Shown: positions 18,751 through 28,819 of the stretch, one piece after another | Position numbering within the stretch: position 1 is the stretch's first letter | Layout of the letters: every line of letters begins with the position of its first letter | Assembly: GCA_917880725.1 (NCBI GenBank) | Contig: OU862881.1 | Coordinates: 27,626,001 to 27,690,000, forward strand | Reading direction: 5' to 3' | Source: Selenia dentaria | Lineage: Eukaryota; Arthropoda; Insecta; Lepidoptera; Geometridae | DNA length: 64,000 nt | Notes under the pieces: generated by a model | The model's database searches: none | The model's input: the letters and a program-made list of their open reading frames with translations, nothing else | What the model was told of the DNA's origin: nothing | Position numbers and translations under genes: made by a program

Positions 18751-19078
18751 TTGCTTATAAAAGTGTCAATAATATTTTTTCTCATTATATCTTCCATGTA
18801 CAGACAGCGATCCGTTACATTTTTATTATATGTATAGATAGTTTTTTACCGATAAGTACGTGACAGTAAGAAGAACTTTGACATACATATCATTCCTAAC
18901 ATCATCTACAATTACTGTCAGTTGATGTTTTATCCCGTTATAAGTGGACTCGTACCTTAGTACGTTTGCCATTTCTTAAGTTATTTAGGTTAATATTTAT
19001 ATTTACTTTTATTGAAATTAATTATAAAAAAGCTATTTTATTGCAATAGTTAGAGACAAGTGGTAGTCCCATAAATAA
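18751..19078. other. A+T-rich sequence, nothing recognised
   Basis: No feature seen beyond A+T richness. Confidence 0.5.
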
Positions 19079-19651
19079 AGCCTAGTTCGTACTAGGCTAG
19101 TAATTTAGTATAGCTCAACTACTCGATACTGCCTAAAAATCGTTCGCATTACGGTCGAGTACAGTACACAAGTGAGTGGTGTTTTGCAAAATGAACGCGC
19201 TGCATTTTAGCGGCTTACTCGACAACTCGACTAATCTACAGGTTCGGACTTGATTAGCCGGTGAACCAGTAGGCACGGACGCGTGGTGGGAGGTGCTACT
19301 CGCCCGAAAACATTAGAATAAAAGAGATCGACTCGACTAAATCGTTCAATAAACTACTAGACTAAATTGTTGTAGTTCGCACACTATTATCCACGAGGGA
19401 TCGGGCGAGTAGCACCTCTCACCACGCGTCCGTGCCTACTCGTTCACCGGCTAATCAAGTCCAAACCTGTAGATTAGTCGAGTTGTCGAGTAGGCCGCTA
19501 AAATGCAACCTGTTATTTTTTCGAAACACCACTCCCTTATGTACTGTTTTCGACCGTAATGCGAACGATTTCTGGGTAGTAGCGAGTAGTTGAGCTATAC
19601 TAAATTACTCGCTACTCTACTAAATTACTAGCCTAGTCCGAACTAGGCTTA
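19079..19651. mobile_element. 570-bp foldback element
   Basis: Two long inverted arms (about 19079-19315 and 19385-19651) with a ~70-bp centre. Matching blocks include GCCTAGTTCGTACTAGGCTAG at the left end against CTAGCCTAGTCCGAACTAGGC at the right end; CGTTCGCATTACGGTCGA against TCGACCGTAATGCGAACG-like sequence; and ACGGACGCGTGGTG against CACCACGCGTCCGT. The left terminal block is itself a small palindrome. There is no ORF, so it is non-autonomous. Target duplication is unclear (TAAA left, TTAA right), leaving the superfamily open. Confidence 0.75.
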
Positions 19652-21599
19652 ATGGTTTAATGATGGTCTAGTAGCGGTGGATCCATCACTAAAATTTTAT
19701 TGAGCTATTGACGAAGAAAACACAAAAATAGCATTTCGAGATTTTGTTCACTTTGCCTAAACTCGTTCACTATTACAAACACTTCACATTGAATAACCAC
19801 AACCAATACAAATCAAAAACAAAATACAAACTGTAACGACTACTTACCCTATAATCTTTGTCACGGCACTACTATTGTAACACCCCCCTCCCCTACTCCT
19901 TAATATCACCTGTCACCATTTTAATCTAATCTTTATAAGTAATATTATTGTGATCCGAAGAATGAATATGGCCAAATAGATCGTTTAGTGTAGCTGGTAG
20001 GACCGTATGTTGTGATCGTAAAATAACCCTAGCACTTTTGAGGCGTTTAAAACTAATCCTATCTTCCTAATCGTAGAACTAAGTATTATACTAGATTACG
20101 CGAAACATACCTACAGAGTTCACCCTGTCTATCTGGCGTAGATGAATGGAAATACTAACAGTTTACTTTGATGCTTAGGTACTGACAAAACTCCATAGAC
20201 CTTTTCTTTAACTGTACTGAACCCCCTCAATTTGTTATATTTAAATTAAGAACGCAGCAGAACTCATATCCGCTATATATTTAGATATGTCTAACCATCG
20301 CTTACATAATTCACGTTAATAAAGAACAAATCCGTAATTGCATTATGGCATGTCTGACCCAAAGACTACCTAATAATGACGTAATGCCGCTTTCTCTAAG
20401 AGATATCGCACTATGAAGGTAAATTAGCAAACGTACCGATTCACCCCAAACGTACATACTTATTGAATGAAGTTGTCACGTGAAACATTACTATCTAACA
20501 AATCCTAATCGACGCTTTGTATGATATTAATGACCAGCGTAAACCCATCGCAGTTTAGCTATAAGAGCACATATGAAGCCTATATCTAGAAGATGTCAGT
20601 TTGAATGTCTACTAGGTATATCGCTACTACAAGTGCAACCTAGTACCTTACTTGAACTATATGCGAGTCATGAAATATATATAAAATGCCTGCTAAATAA
20701 AGCGAAGCAGATATTATAGGTAAGTGTACCCAACCAAGTTCCATTTCTACCCTATATGCCAATTCACCCAAAATCTAAATATACGTATACAATTAGGTTC
20801 TGAATATTTTCTGCATAAAAAATATTTCTAGACATAGTTATCTTAACTGTGAAATGTTGGAATAGCTCCAGTGAGATAAAGCTAACATGTAGGTACTTAT
20901 GTTGAACTTAGTTTCAACGTAATAATATGAAAACTAATTAACGTTTGCAGTGTGAATTTGCGGCTATAGGTCCAAGCCCCTCCTTCGCTTGTGACTGTAA
21001 CGGCTCTACCCAGTGATTATGGACACCGTTTCCACCGCTTACAGCTTATTGTGGGAATGCGGCATAGATCTGTGACCCCAACCTAAATACACAACCCCGT
21101 CACAAATAGTAGAAATTCTTCCGATTTAATTTTGGACTTTCTTCCTCCGCCTATGTACAAATACATACATACATATACATAGAATATATTTATGTATATA
21201 CGCACATTCTTGAATGAAGCTAATATGAACACTAGAGAGGAGTTCCAGGTGTTAGTCGGTCAGTCTCTGTCTCAAAAAGGGAATAGAGGACTTAATCTTT
21301 TATCAACCCTAAGTCTGTAGTGAGTCGGTCTCGTGACTATACCAACATTCACACGCAGTTTACTTTACTTAATTTCAAAGCAACATTCTTTCGCTGGTTT
21401 AGGTACAGAAGAGGCGCGGTACTCTCTGACGCAAACCACTCCATCCATCATATCTAGTTCATTGCGGAGCTCCCGTATACTAAATTTACCTAGTATATGA
21501 AAGCCTCTATAAGGTCCTAGAATACCTAATTACCTAGCCCTATAACGTATTGCCTATTGGAACTTAGCCTGACTAACCTCCGACTAACTAGTCCTAACT
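19652..21599. other. Gene-free sequence of unusual texture
   Basis: Fewer A/T homopolymers and many CTA/TAG/CCTA words compared with the rest of the window. No ORF above ~60 codons is convincing. No LTRs, TIRs or tRNA-like boxes are visible. Small microsatellite (CATA)n near 21165-21200. Confidence 0.45.
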
Positions 21600-24596
21600 A
21601 TGTTTTATTCGATTAGCCCTAACAAATTCTTCTCTAAAGGAACTTGTATGGTCGTCTCCTTCTACGCATTATTAGTTCGATCACGTATTAGTTTATATGG
21701 TGGCGACCATGGTAACGGCGGGGCGAGGGGTGCTAAGAATCTCCGGGCTACGGGAGGCCACCACAAACAACTGACCCTGGCGACGTATAACGGACGCACG
21801 CTAAGGCTTGACTCGCATCTGGCGCAACTAGAGGTGGAACTTGGGAAAATTAGGTGGCACATACTGGGGTTGAGTGAAGTCCGAAGAGAGGGGGAGGACA
21901 CCTTAACCCTAGAATCGGGCCACCTTATGTACTTCCGAGAGGGAGACCAACAATCCCAAGGTGGCGTTGGGTTTCTGGTAAACAAGTCCCTTTCTGACAA
22001 CGTTGTGGAAGTGTCCAGTGTGTCGAACAGGGTAGCGTACCTTATTGTAAAGCTCACCGAGAGGTATAGCCTCAAGGTGGTGCAAGTGTACGCACCGACC
22101 TCGACACACTCGGACGATGAAGTGGAGGATATGTTCGATGACATATCGAGGGCCCTCCACTTCACTACAAAGACCCAGTACACCGTTGTCATGGGGGACT
22201 TTAACGCTAAAGTGGGACTACAGAATTTCGGCGAATCGGTAGTAGGATGCCATGGCGTTGGACGCAGAAATCATAGGGGGCAAATGCTCGTCAACTTCCT
22301 CGAACGGGAGGGGCTCTTCTTGATGAACTCCTTCTTTAAGAAACAGCCCCAAAGGAAGTGGACGTGGCTAAGCCCCGACACTAGGACTAAAAATGAGATT
22401 GACTTCATCATGACGAATAAAAGGCACATATTTAGAGATGTCTCCGTGATCAACAGGTTCAATACCGGTAGCGATCACCGACTTGTCCGAGGCTCTCTGA
22501 ATATCAACTTCAAGGCGCAACGTGTCCGTCTGATGAAGTCCAGGCTCCGACCAACACTGCTCCAAACCATTGCAGGATCTGAAACATTCCAGCTAAACCT
22601 GGAGAACCAATTCGCTGCCGTGGAAACCACCACAGACGTAAACCAGAACCTCGAAAATGTGACTCGGGTCCTCAGGGAAGAAGGTACGAGATTTTGTTAC
22701 ATGCAGCGTAAGGGCAAGAAGTCCAAGCTTTCAGAAAAGACTTTGGGGCTAATGAAGGAACGACGTGAAAACCCACCCATCACTTCGTCAGAAAAGCGGA
22801 CTCTAAACCGAGAGATCAACAAGAACGTACGACACGACCTCCGGTGCTTCAATACTCTTTCGATCGAAAGAGCGATCGAGCAGAATCGGGGGTCAAAGGT
22901 GTTCGTACAATCTCTTGGAAGAAGCCACCTGACTAAGTTGACCACAGCTAGTGGAGAAGTCGTTGCTTCGAAGCCGGCAGTCCTTTCGGAAGTGGAGGAC
23001 TTTTATGGCCGATTATACGCATCGCATGCATCTCGACCTGATCCCGAAAATGATCCTAGAGCCACGTTAACACGCCATTTCACCGAAGACTTGCCAGAAG
23101 TCAGTATTGGCGAAATCGAGATCGCTCTTGGACAGCTTAAAAATGGAAAAGCCCCTGGAGAGGATGGCGTTACAACAGAGCTACTAAAAGCAGGAGGTAA
23201 ACCCGTACTGAGGGAGCTCCAGAAGCTTTTTAACGCTGTCCTGTTCGAAGGGAGAACTCCAGAGGCGTGGAGTAGGAGTGTGGTCGTCCTGTTCTTCAAA
23301 AAGGGAGATAAGACCCTGCTGAAGAACTATCGACCCATATCCCTTCTAAGCCACGTCTATAAGCTGTTTTCAAGAGTGATCACGAACCGTCTTGCGCGTA
23401 GACTCGACGAATTCCAACCACCGGAACAGGCTGGGTTTCGGAGCGGATACGGCACCATAGACCACATTCACACAGTGCGGCAGATTATACAGAAGACCGA
23501 AGAATATAATCAGCCCCTGTGTCTAGCATTCGTGGACTATGAGAAGGCCTTTGACTCGGTTGAAATCTGGTCTGTTCTGGAGTCCCTGCAGCGTTGCCAG
23601 ATAGATTGGCGATACATCCAAGTGATGAGATGTCTTTACGAAACCGCCACCATGTCCGTCCAAGTACAGAATCAGCAAACAAGTCCCATACCGTTGCATC
23701 GAGGAGTGAGACAAGGGGACGTTATTTCCCCGAAATTGTTTTCAAATGCAATGGAGGATATGTTCAAGACGCTGAACTGGAAAGGACGTGGCATTAATAT
23801 CAACGGCGAATACATCTCTCACTTGCGATTTGCTGACGATATCGTCATCGTGGCAGAGACGCTGCAGGATCTGCAACAGATGCTGAATGACCTGGCTGAC
23901 TCTTCTATACGCATCGGCCTACGGATGAACTTGGACAAAACCAAGGTCATGTTCAACGAACATGTTCTACCGGAACCGATTGCGATACACGGCGCCGTTC
24001 TCGAAGTTGTTCAAAAATATGTGTACCTCGGGCAGACATTGCAGTTGGGAAAAAACAACTTTGAGAACGAGGTGAATAGAAGAATTCGGCTGGGCTGGGC
24101 AGCGTTTGGAAAGCTACGTCGAGTCCTTACTTCGCCGATTCCACAGTGCCTGAAGACGAAAGTCTTCAATCAGTGCGTCCTACCCGTCATGACATACGGA
24201 GCCGAAACGTGGACACTGACGGCTCGAATGATCCACAAGCTCAAGGTCGCTCAGCGGGCTATGGAAAGGGCTATGCTCGGTGTTTCTCTGAGGGATCGCA
24301 TCAGAAATGAAGTGATCCGTCAGAGAACCAAGGTCATCGACATAGCCCACCGGATCAGCAAGCTGAAGTGGCAGTGGGCTGGCCATATTAGCCGTAGAAC
24401 CGACAACCGTTGGGGTAAACGAGTTCTAGAGTGGAGACCGCGTCTCGGCAAACGTAGTGTAGGACGTCCTGAGGCACGGTGGAGTGACGATCTGCGCAAG
24501 ACGGCTGGCAAAAACTGGATGCGAGAAGCCCAAGATAGACCTAAGTGGCGTGCAATTGGAGAGGCCTATGTCCAGCAGTGGACTGCTACAGGCTGA
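21600..24596 (+). CDS. RTE-clade endonuclease-reverse transcriptase
   Basis: An open frame of 998 codons. An N-terminal APE-type endonuclease spans about 55-300: LTLATYNGRTLR (~57), LSEVRREGED (~92), VMGDFNAKVG (~196) and SDHRLVRGSLN (~290). The reverse transcriptase spans about 500-830: GKAPGEDGVTTELLK (~518), YRPISLL (~577), FVDYEKAFDSV (~643), GVRQGDVISPKLF (~702) and FADDIVIV (~743). The C-terminal region carries WAGHISRRTDNRWGKRV (~925). The catalytic residues I can place are present and no stop or frameshift interrupts the frame. The first ~32 residues have no counterpart in the 46593 copy and probably come from flanking DNA, so the annotated start is only the limit of the open frame. 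The stop TGA is the first triplet of the (TGA)n tail. It nicks chromosomal DNA and copies its own RNA into the site. Confidence 0.85.
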   Translation: MFYSISPNKFFSKGTCMVVSFYALLVRSRISLYGGDHGNGGARGAKNLRATGGHHKQLTLATYNGRTLRLDSHLAQLEVELGKIRWHILGLSEVRREGEDTLTLESGHLMYFREGDQQSQGGVGFLVNKSLSDNVVEVSSVSNRVAYLIVKLTERYSLKVVQVYAPTSTHSDDEVEDMFDDISRALHFTTKTQYTVVMGDFNAKVGLQNFGESVVGCHGVGRRNHRGQMLVNFLEREGLFLMNSFFKKQPQRKWTWLSPDTRTKNEIDFIMTNKRHIFRDVSVINRFNTGSDHRLVRGSLNINFKAQRVRLMKSRLRPTLLQTIAGSETFQLNLENQFAAVETTTDVNQNLENVTRVLREEGTRFCYMQRKGKKSKLSEKTLGLMKERRENPPITSSEKRTLNREINKNVRHDLRCFNTLSIERAIEQNRGSKVFVQSLGRSHLTKLTTASGEVVASKPAVLSEVEDFYGRLYASHASRPDPENDPRATLTRHFTEDLPEVSIGEIEIALGQLKNGKAPGEDGVTTELLKAGGKPVLRELQKLFNAVLFEGRTPEAWSRSVVVLFFKKGDKTLLKNYRPISLLSHVYKLFSRVITNRLARRLDEFQPPEQAGFRSGYGTIDHIHTVRQIIQKTEEYNQPLCLAFVDYEKAFDSVEIWSVLESLQRCQIDWRYIQVMRCLYETATMSVQVQNQQTSPIPLHRGVRQGDVISPKLFSNAMEDMFKTLNWKGRGININGEYISHLRFADDIVIVAETLQDLQQMLNDLADSSIRIGLRMNLDKTKVMFNEHVLPEPIAIHGAVLEVVQKYVYLGQTLQLGKNNFENEVNRRIRLGWAAFGKLRRVLTSPIPQCLKTKVFNQCVLPVMTYGAETWTLTARMIHKLKVAQRAMERAMLGVSLRDRIRNEVIRQRTKVIDIAHRISKLKWQWAGHISRRTDNRWGKRVLEWRPRLGKRSVGRPEARWSDDLRKTAGKNWMREAQDRPKWRAIGEAYVQQWTATG

Positions 24597-24617
24597 TGAT
24601 GATGATGATGATGATGA
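21697..24617 (+). mobile_element. RTE-clade LINE, slightly 5'-truncated
   Basis: Similarity to the 5' region of the RTE copy at 45362-46751 begins around 21697 (GGCGACCATGGTAACGGCGG). The 5' UTR and the first ~30 codons found in that copy are missing here, the usual result of incomplete target-primed reverse transcription. The element ends in (TGATGA)n (24594-24616) with no 3' UTR to speak of. A 90-bp minisatellite starts immediately after the tail. Confidence 0.8.
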
Positions 24618-25037
24618 AGTCCAGGTAAAATTATAGTCTAACTGAAGAACATAACATCTCTAGCCTTTATTGGTAGATCTTGTTATAAATGTACTTACGA
24701 ATGCTTTAGTCCAGGTAAAATTATAGTCTAACTGAAGAAGATAACATCTCTAGCCTTTATTGGTAGATCTTGTTATAAATGTACTTATGAACGCTTTAGT
24801 CCAGGTAAAATTATAGTCTAACTGAAGAAGATAACATCTCTAGCCTTTATTGGTAGATCTTGTTATAAATGTACTTACGAACGCTTTAGTCCAGGAAAAT
24901 TATAGCCAAAACTGAAGAAGGTAACGTCTCTAACCCTTATTGGTAGATCTTGTTATAAATGTACTTACGAACGCTTTAGTCCAGGTAAAATTATAGCCAA
25001 AACTGAAGAAGGTAACGTCTCTAACCCTTATTGGTAA
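24618..25037. repeat. 90-bp minisatellite, about 4.7 units
   Basis: Units start at 24618, 24708, 24798, 24888 and 24978, each with AGTCCAGGTAAAATTATAG and TTGGTAGATCTTGTTATAAA. The first three are nearly identical (AGTCTAACTGAAGAA, ACATCTCTAGCC). The last two share another variant (AGCCAAAACTGAAGAAGG, ACGTCTCTAACCC). The fifth unit breaks off after TTGGTA. It touches the tail of the RTE element. Confidence 0.95.
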
Positions 25038-25359
25038 TAGAGGTGAGTTACTGGGACTGCTTATGCTTGCCCAAGCAGTGACGATAATTCCCCAAGATAA
25101 AGTATTCGGGTAGTTACTTTAGTTTATTTTGTATGATACCTTTTTCCTAACTCTTTTAAGTTACATTCGGTACGGCGCGCAACAATCCACAAAGTCTAAT
25201 AATGTGTTTACTCCAATAACACAAGGATTATCCGCTAAGAGTCGTCCAAGCAAACTCGTTAGTTAACTAAACCCTCGTCGCGTCTAGTTTTATTGTCGGC
25301 CTAGGTAAGCCCTAAATTCAAAGGTAAAACCTTAGTTTTATGTAATTTATGCCGCGATT
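25038..25359. other. Gene-free sequence
   Basis: No gene or element terminus recognised; texture as in 19652-21599. Confidence 0.45.
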
Positions 25360-25451
25360 GAATTATTTATTATTTGTTTGATTATTTATTACTTGTTTGA
25401 TTATTTATTACTTGTTTGATTATTTATTATTTGTTTGATTATTTATTACTG
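25360..25451. repeat. 19-bp minisatellite
   Basis: Five units (the first 20 bp) of GATTATTTATTACTTGTTT with T/C variation, starting at 25360, 25380, 25399, 25418 and 25437. Confidence 0.9.
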
Positions 25452-26520
25452 TTATTAATTTGATTTGTCCTACTGCCTTACCTACAGTCCTAAATGAGAT
25501 TTCCTATGCTTTCTAGCGGTGTGTATATATGCAAATCTGGAGATAAATCTCACATTTACATTTAATTGCGCATGTGGACTTCACCCGAGCACGAGGAAAC
25601 CACAAGTACGTATATTACAACAACTCTGGAAATATCTAACAGCAAAACCCTAGCCTATCGGTCCCTGAAATGTTCCTATTCTGCTATGGTGTGTTAGAAC
25701 TAGAGATAAATCTCACATTTAAATGCGCATGGAGAATCGCCTCAGCTCAGGGATCTCCAAGTAGGTGTTTCTAACTAATCTGGAAACGTTCAGGCGTCAC
25801 CCTGATACTAGCCTAGACTCCCTACATTTTACTCTGCAGTGGTTGACCGAAGTCCGACGATAAGGGATACTATAGAGCAAAATAGCCCTACGGTTTCATT
25901 AAGACAACCCCCACTGCAGCTAACATACGGTATCTCGGCGCACTGGGCCGAAGCCACGGGCATCGGAACACTTGCCTTGAACCTCCGAGACCTTCTTATG
26001 CTAGTTACAATGGAAGAAGGGGACGAAACCCTAACTCGCGGAAACTCTAATCACGGACCGTGCCGTTGCCTACACTGGGAATAACATGAATTTGTACCAT
26101 TCTATAACATATTACTTACAACAACCCCCCGTTTATGAAACTGGTAACTTCTAGAAACCCGCTAAGAATTTAGTGCGTGTCATTTTATCGCAGTGGTCAG
26201 TGATCACAACTTTAAAATAACGAACACTCCTACCTCCCACAATGTACACTACCGCGAAGTACGTTTTTATGAAATTCACAGATTTGTCATGGCTAAGTGT
26301 TGCTGGCCTGGCCTCTCGACCGAATCCCGCTGCTATGCGATACCAGCTCGACGAAAACCACAACGCCTATGCGTTCCACGAAAACACACTTATATTACAA
26401 CCTACCGCGAAGTACGTTTTTATGTACGTTCAAGGCCCTTTTACGTATAACAAGGAATGCCCAATTATCAATTATAAAGCCGAGAACTCTCAGAAATGCC
26501 CCCCACTAACTTTACTTTAA
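25452..26520. repeat. Degenerate tandem repeat, period near 155-165 bp
   Basis: AGATAAATCTCACATTTA occurs at 25541-25558 and again at 25704-25721, each preceded by a similar TTCCTAT...GGTGTGT context. A weaker third match, with CTGGAAACGTTC and ACTAGCCTAGACTCCCT, follows at about 25780. The 23-bp block CTACCGCGAAGTACG-TTTTTATG recurs exactly at 26249-26271 and 26402-26424. ORFs of 70-90 codons overlap this block but share no domain and seem incidental. Confidence 0.5.
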
Positions 26521-26842
26521 TGGTACAAACTCACTAGGTACACGTCTTCCTACAACGATGGTACGAAAATTAATCATCTCGATTTCTCTCCGACTGTTTC
26601 GCATGTCAGCTCAGTAGGCTCCCACCATCTCCCTTAACATCACTCCACTCGACCAATCGGACGTTTAAGCCAATTATCTACGTTTACAATTCGGAACTCA
26701 ACTCATTGCGTATGTTATCCGTCTTATCACACGATTTTAGTCCTTATTTCCACTACGAACAGGTTTTGCTCTAAATCTGCGTGGCGCTGCTATCGCACTA
26801 CGCGGTCTTTGTCAAATCCAACAGAAACTGTTTAATTATTTA

Positions 26843-27079
26843 CTATCCATGCCACCGATCTAAAGTAATTCTAAAATAATTATATTCATTAATAATGTTT
26901 TCTACAATTTGTTCATACTCAGTCGGGAATATCTTATTTCTGCACTTACAGCATTTGAAATCATCAACTTCCTTATTCCTGCCCGCCATGATAGCTGACG
27001 TCACGCACACATAGCCTACAATGGCGGACAGCCAAAACGTCGTTTTCGTCCTAACAATGACTTTGTTTACGAAAACCAT
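26843..27079 (-). CDS. Unrecognised small ORF, possible first exon
   Basis: A 78-codon minus-strand ORF. The likelier start is the internal methionine at 26991 (ATGGCGGGCAGGAAT), giving a ~48-aa product with the cysteine cluster FKCCKCRNKIF and an acidic IVENIINEY stretch. I do not recognise it. A GTAAGT donor-like site lies inside it (TGCT/GTAAGT, minus strand). Just upstream is TGACGTCA (26997-27004), the consensus cAMP-response element, and a plus-strand ATGGCGGAC starts 38 bp away in the other direction (27019). It could be a host 5' exon or chance. Confidence 0.25.
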   Translation of the reverse strand: MVFVNKVIVRTKTTFWLSAIVGYVCVTSAIMAGRNKEVDDFKCCKCRNKIFPTEYEQIVENIINEYNYFRITLDRWHG

Positions 27080-27939
27080 ACACCAGATACTTGATAATTC
27101 CTTTATGATTATTTAATTCCCAACTGTAATCAGTTTACATCAAAATAATAGATATTTCACCCATTACAAACACTTGGTTTCGTCGACATACTTTGATGAA
27201 GTTTATTTTTCCTTCTGACTAGATTTTTGAGGGTACTTTGATACGCGCCCGCTTGGCGCCTCATTTCTGAGAACAGATAAGCGTACCATTTGTTTATGCC
27301 TACTTGTCTACTCATGCGTAACGGTTTCTGTTTATCAGTTTGTCTGTCTTTTGAATATTCGTCTTATAAAACTTGACTTTCAAAGAACTACCGATTTCGT
27401 CTAGGTACTATTAATAATACTATTAATTGATATCAGTTATTTTATATATTTCATACATTCTGATGGTAAAGGAACTGTATTAATTAATTTATTTATTTGT
27501 AATAAACGATTAGTTATTTAACTATATTTGTGAACGTAGCGAAACTCTCATCCGAAGGTTCGGTTCGTTACAAAACTAATATGGGAAAATTAAACAAAAT
27601 CAACGATACCCACTATTGGGGTTTTATTACCACCAGCGCCAGCTGAAGTTACTGCCGTGTACGGCGAAGCACTGTATGTAACTACTATGGTAATCTATGT
27701 ATCTTATCAAACTGCAATGTGTGTGTCATCATTTATATAACATAGTTTTCGACTCACTTGAGGCTCTTCAAAGGAATGTTTTACTTTGAAATAAGCTCGC
27801 GGTTGGCTGGCACTGTTTGAACGAATTAAATGTTAGGCGTTGATGCGCTCTAAGCTGTAGCTTGATAGATAGATAAGTAGATAAACTCATACGGCATAAA
27901 GATTATTATTAAAAACAACGAAACTATCCTACACTAACA
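27080..27939. other. A+T-rich sequence, nothing recognised
   Basis: No element ends or long ORF. A (GATA)-type microsatellite remnant lies at 27862-27885. Confidence 0.5.
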
Positions 27940-28291
27940 ATCTTTGTAGCCAGCTGGACTCGTATGACTCTAGACTTCATCACTTTGAGATGTCTTCACT
28001 TCAACAAAGGAGGAACATCGCTGACCTTGTATTTCTTCACAAGCTTGTCCATGGCTACATATACAGTCCTTGTTGCTTAAGAAAATTAAATTTGACATCC
28101 CTAGCCCCGCTAGCCGTCTCATTAATCGAAAAACATTCAGCCTTCCACACTCACGTACGAACTACGGTCACCATGCATCATCGTATCGTATATGTCGTTC
28201 TTATAATGACATTTGTCATGATGTAGACATATTTAACCCCTCAGTCTCTTCTTTTAAGAGACTGCTATTATCTGTTCTTAAAAATTTGTAA
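27940..28291 (+). pseudogene. LINE reverse transcriptase C-terminus (Jockey/CR1-like)
   Basis: The frame reads LDSYDSRLHHFEM then RRNIADLVFLHKLVHGYI, then after a +1 shift near 28070 continues LLKKIKFDIPSPASRLINR, FSLPHSRTNYG and YNDICHDVDIF up to the TAA at 28289-28291. This is the standard C-terminal signature of Jockey/CR1-type ORF2 proteins (RR...D...FLxKLxxGxI...N...DIF...F). Only about the last 115 residues remain, so it is a 5'-truncated, frameshifted copy. Confidence 0.75.
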
Positions 28292-28455
28292 AATAAAATT
28301 AAATATATTTTAGTACACAACACTTGTAAGCATGCTGTGTTCACAGCAAGAAGGACGTGCGCACCTGTACATGTTTTGTAAGATCTAAATATTATTTGTG
28401 TTTTTTTTTTGTGTACTTCCAGTTCTGTGAACCTACAATAAAAAAAAAAAAAAAC
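27940..28455 (+). mobile_element. 5'-truncated LINE with 3' UTR and poly(A)
   Basis: The C-terminal coding remnant is followed by a 3' UTR of ~150 bp and AATAAAAAAAAAAAAAAA at 28438-28454, the 3' end of the insert. Helitron-like sequence begins just after it. Confidence 0.7.
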
Positions 28456-28465
28456 GTCTTGCATT

Positions 28466-28554
28466 AAAAAATCAAGAAAAGACGGGAGGTTATGATGAGG
28501 CCGAAGGCCAAGCCTATTACGCGATAACGCGAACGAAGCTGCCGGCATCGCTTG
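28466..28554 (+). mobile_element. Helitron-like family Z, 3' part
   Basis: Matches the end of family Z (TTATGATGAGGCCGAAGGCC, GCGAACGAAG). The terminus reads CGCTTGT instead of CGCTAGT. GGCCGAAGGCC would form the short hairpin expected near a Helitron 3' end. Other copies: 30905, 46762 (plus), 52427, 52619 and 58800 (minus). Confidence 0.6.
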
Positions 28555-28612
28555 TATACTATAAAAATAAAATTCATGTTCTACTGCAACTTTAAATTTT
28601 AAATGGCATTAA

Positions 28613-28804
28613 ATGATGGACTGGAGTGAGCTACTGCAATATAAACAACGCATGGGATTGCAGGAAGTTTTCCTAATGACTACCAAACTTCAAGCAAAAC
28701 AAAGAAGACTCCCAACACATACCATGTTTGAGGAGGCGGATAGGATAATGTCGGAGTGTTCAGACCTCCTACATGACCCAATGACTGCTAACCGAAAGTT
28801 CAAC
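28613..28804 (+). CDS. Candidate host coding exon (64 codons)
   Basis: A short frame opens directly after an in-frame TAA (28610-28612) with ATGATG and runs as MDWSELLQYKQRMGLQEVF ... FEEADRIMSECSDLLHDP ... NRKFN, then meets a textbook 5' splice site AAC/GTAAGT at 28804/28805. The peptide has ordinary amino-acid complexity, looks helical, and resembles no transposon protein that I know. The downstream TGA at 28817 would be in the intron. I do not recognise the gene. It sits ~50 bp after a Helitron-like end, so a captured gene fragment is an alternative to a resident gene. No matching next exon was identified. Confidence 0.45.
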
Positions 28805-28819
28805 GTAAGTGTCCTCTGA

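Noticed and set aside
21662..22192. 176-codon minus-strand ORF inside the RTE endonuclease
   Set aside because: Antisense shadow of a well-supported plus-strand domain.
19652..27080. A giant Maverick/Polinton or virus-derived element
   Set aside because: I found no polymerase, integrase, ATPase or capsid-like frame, and no long terminal inverted repeats.
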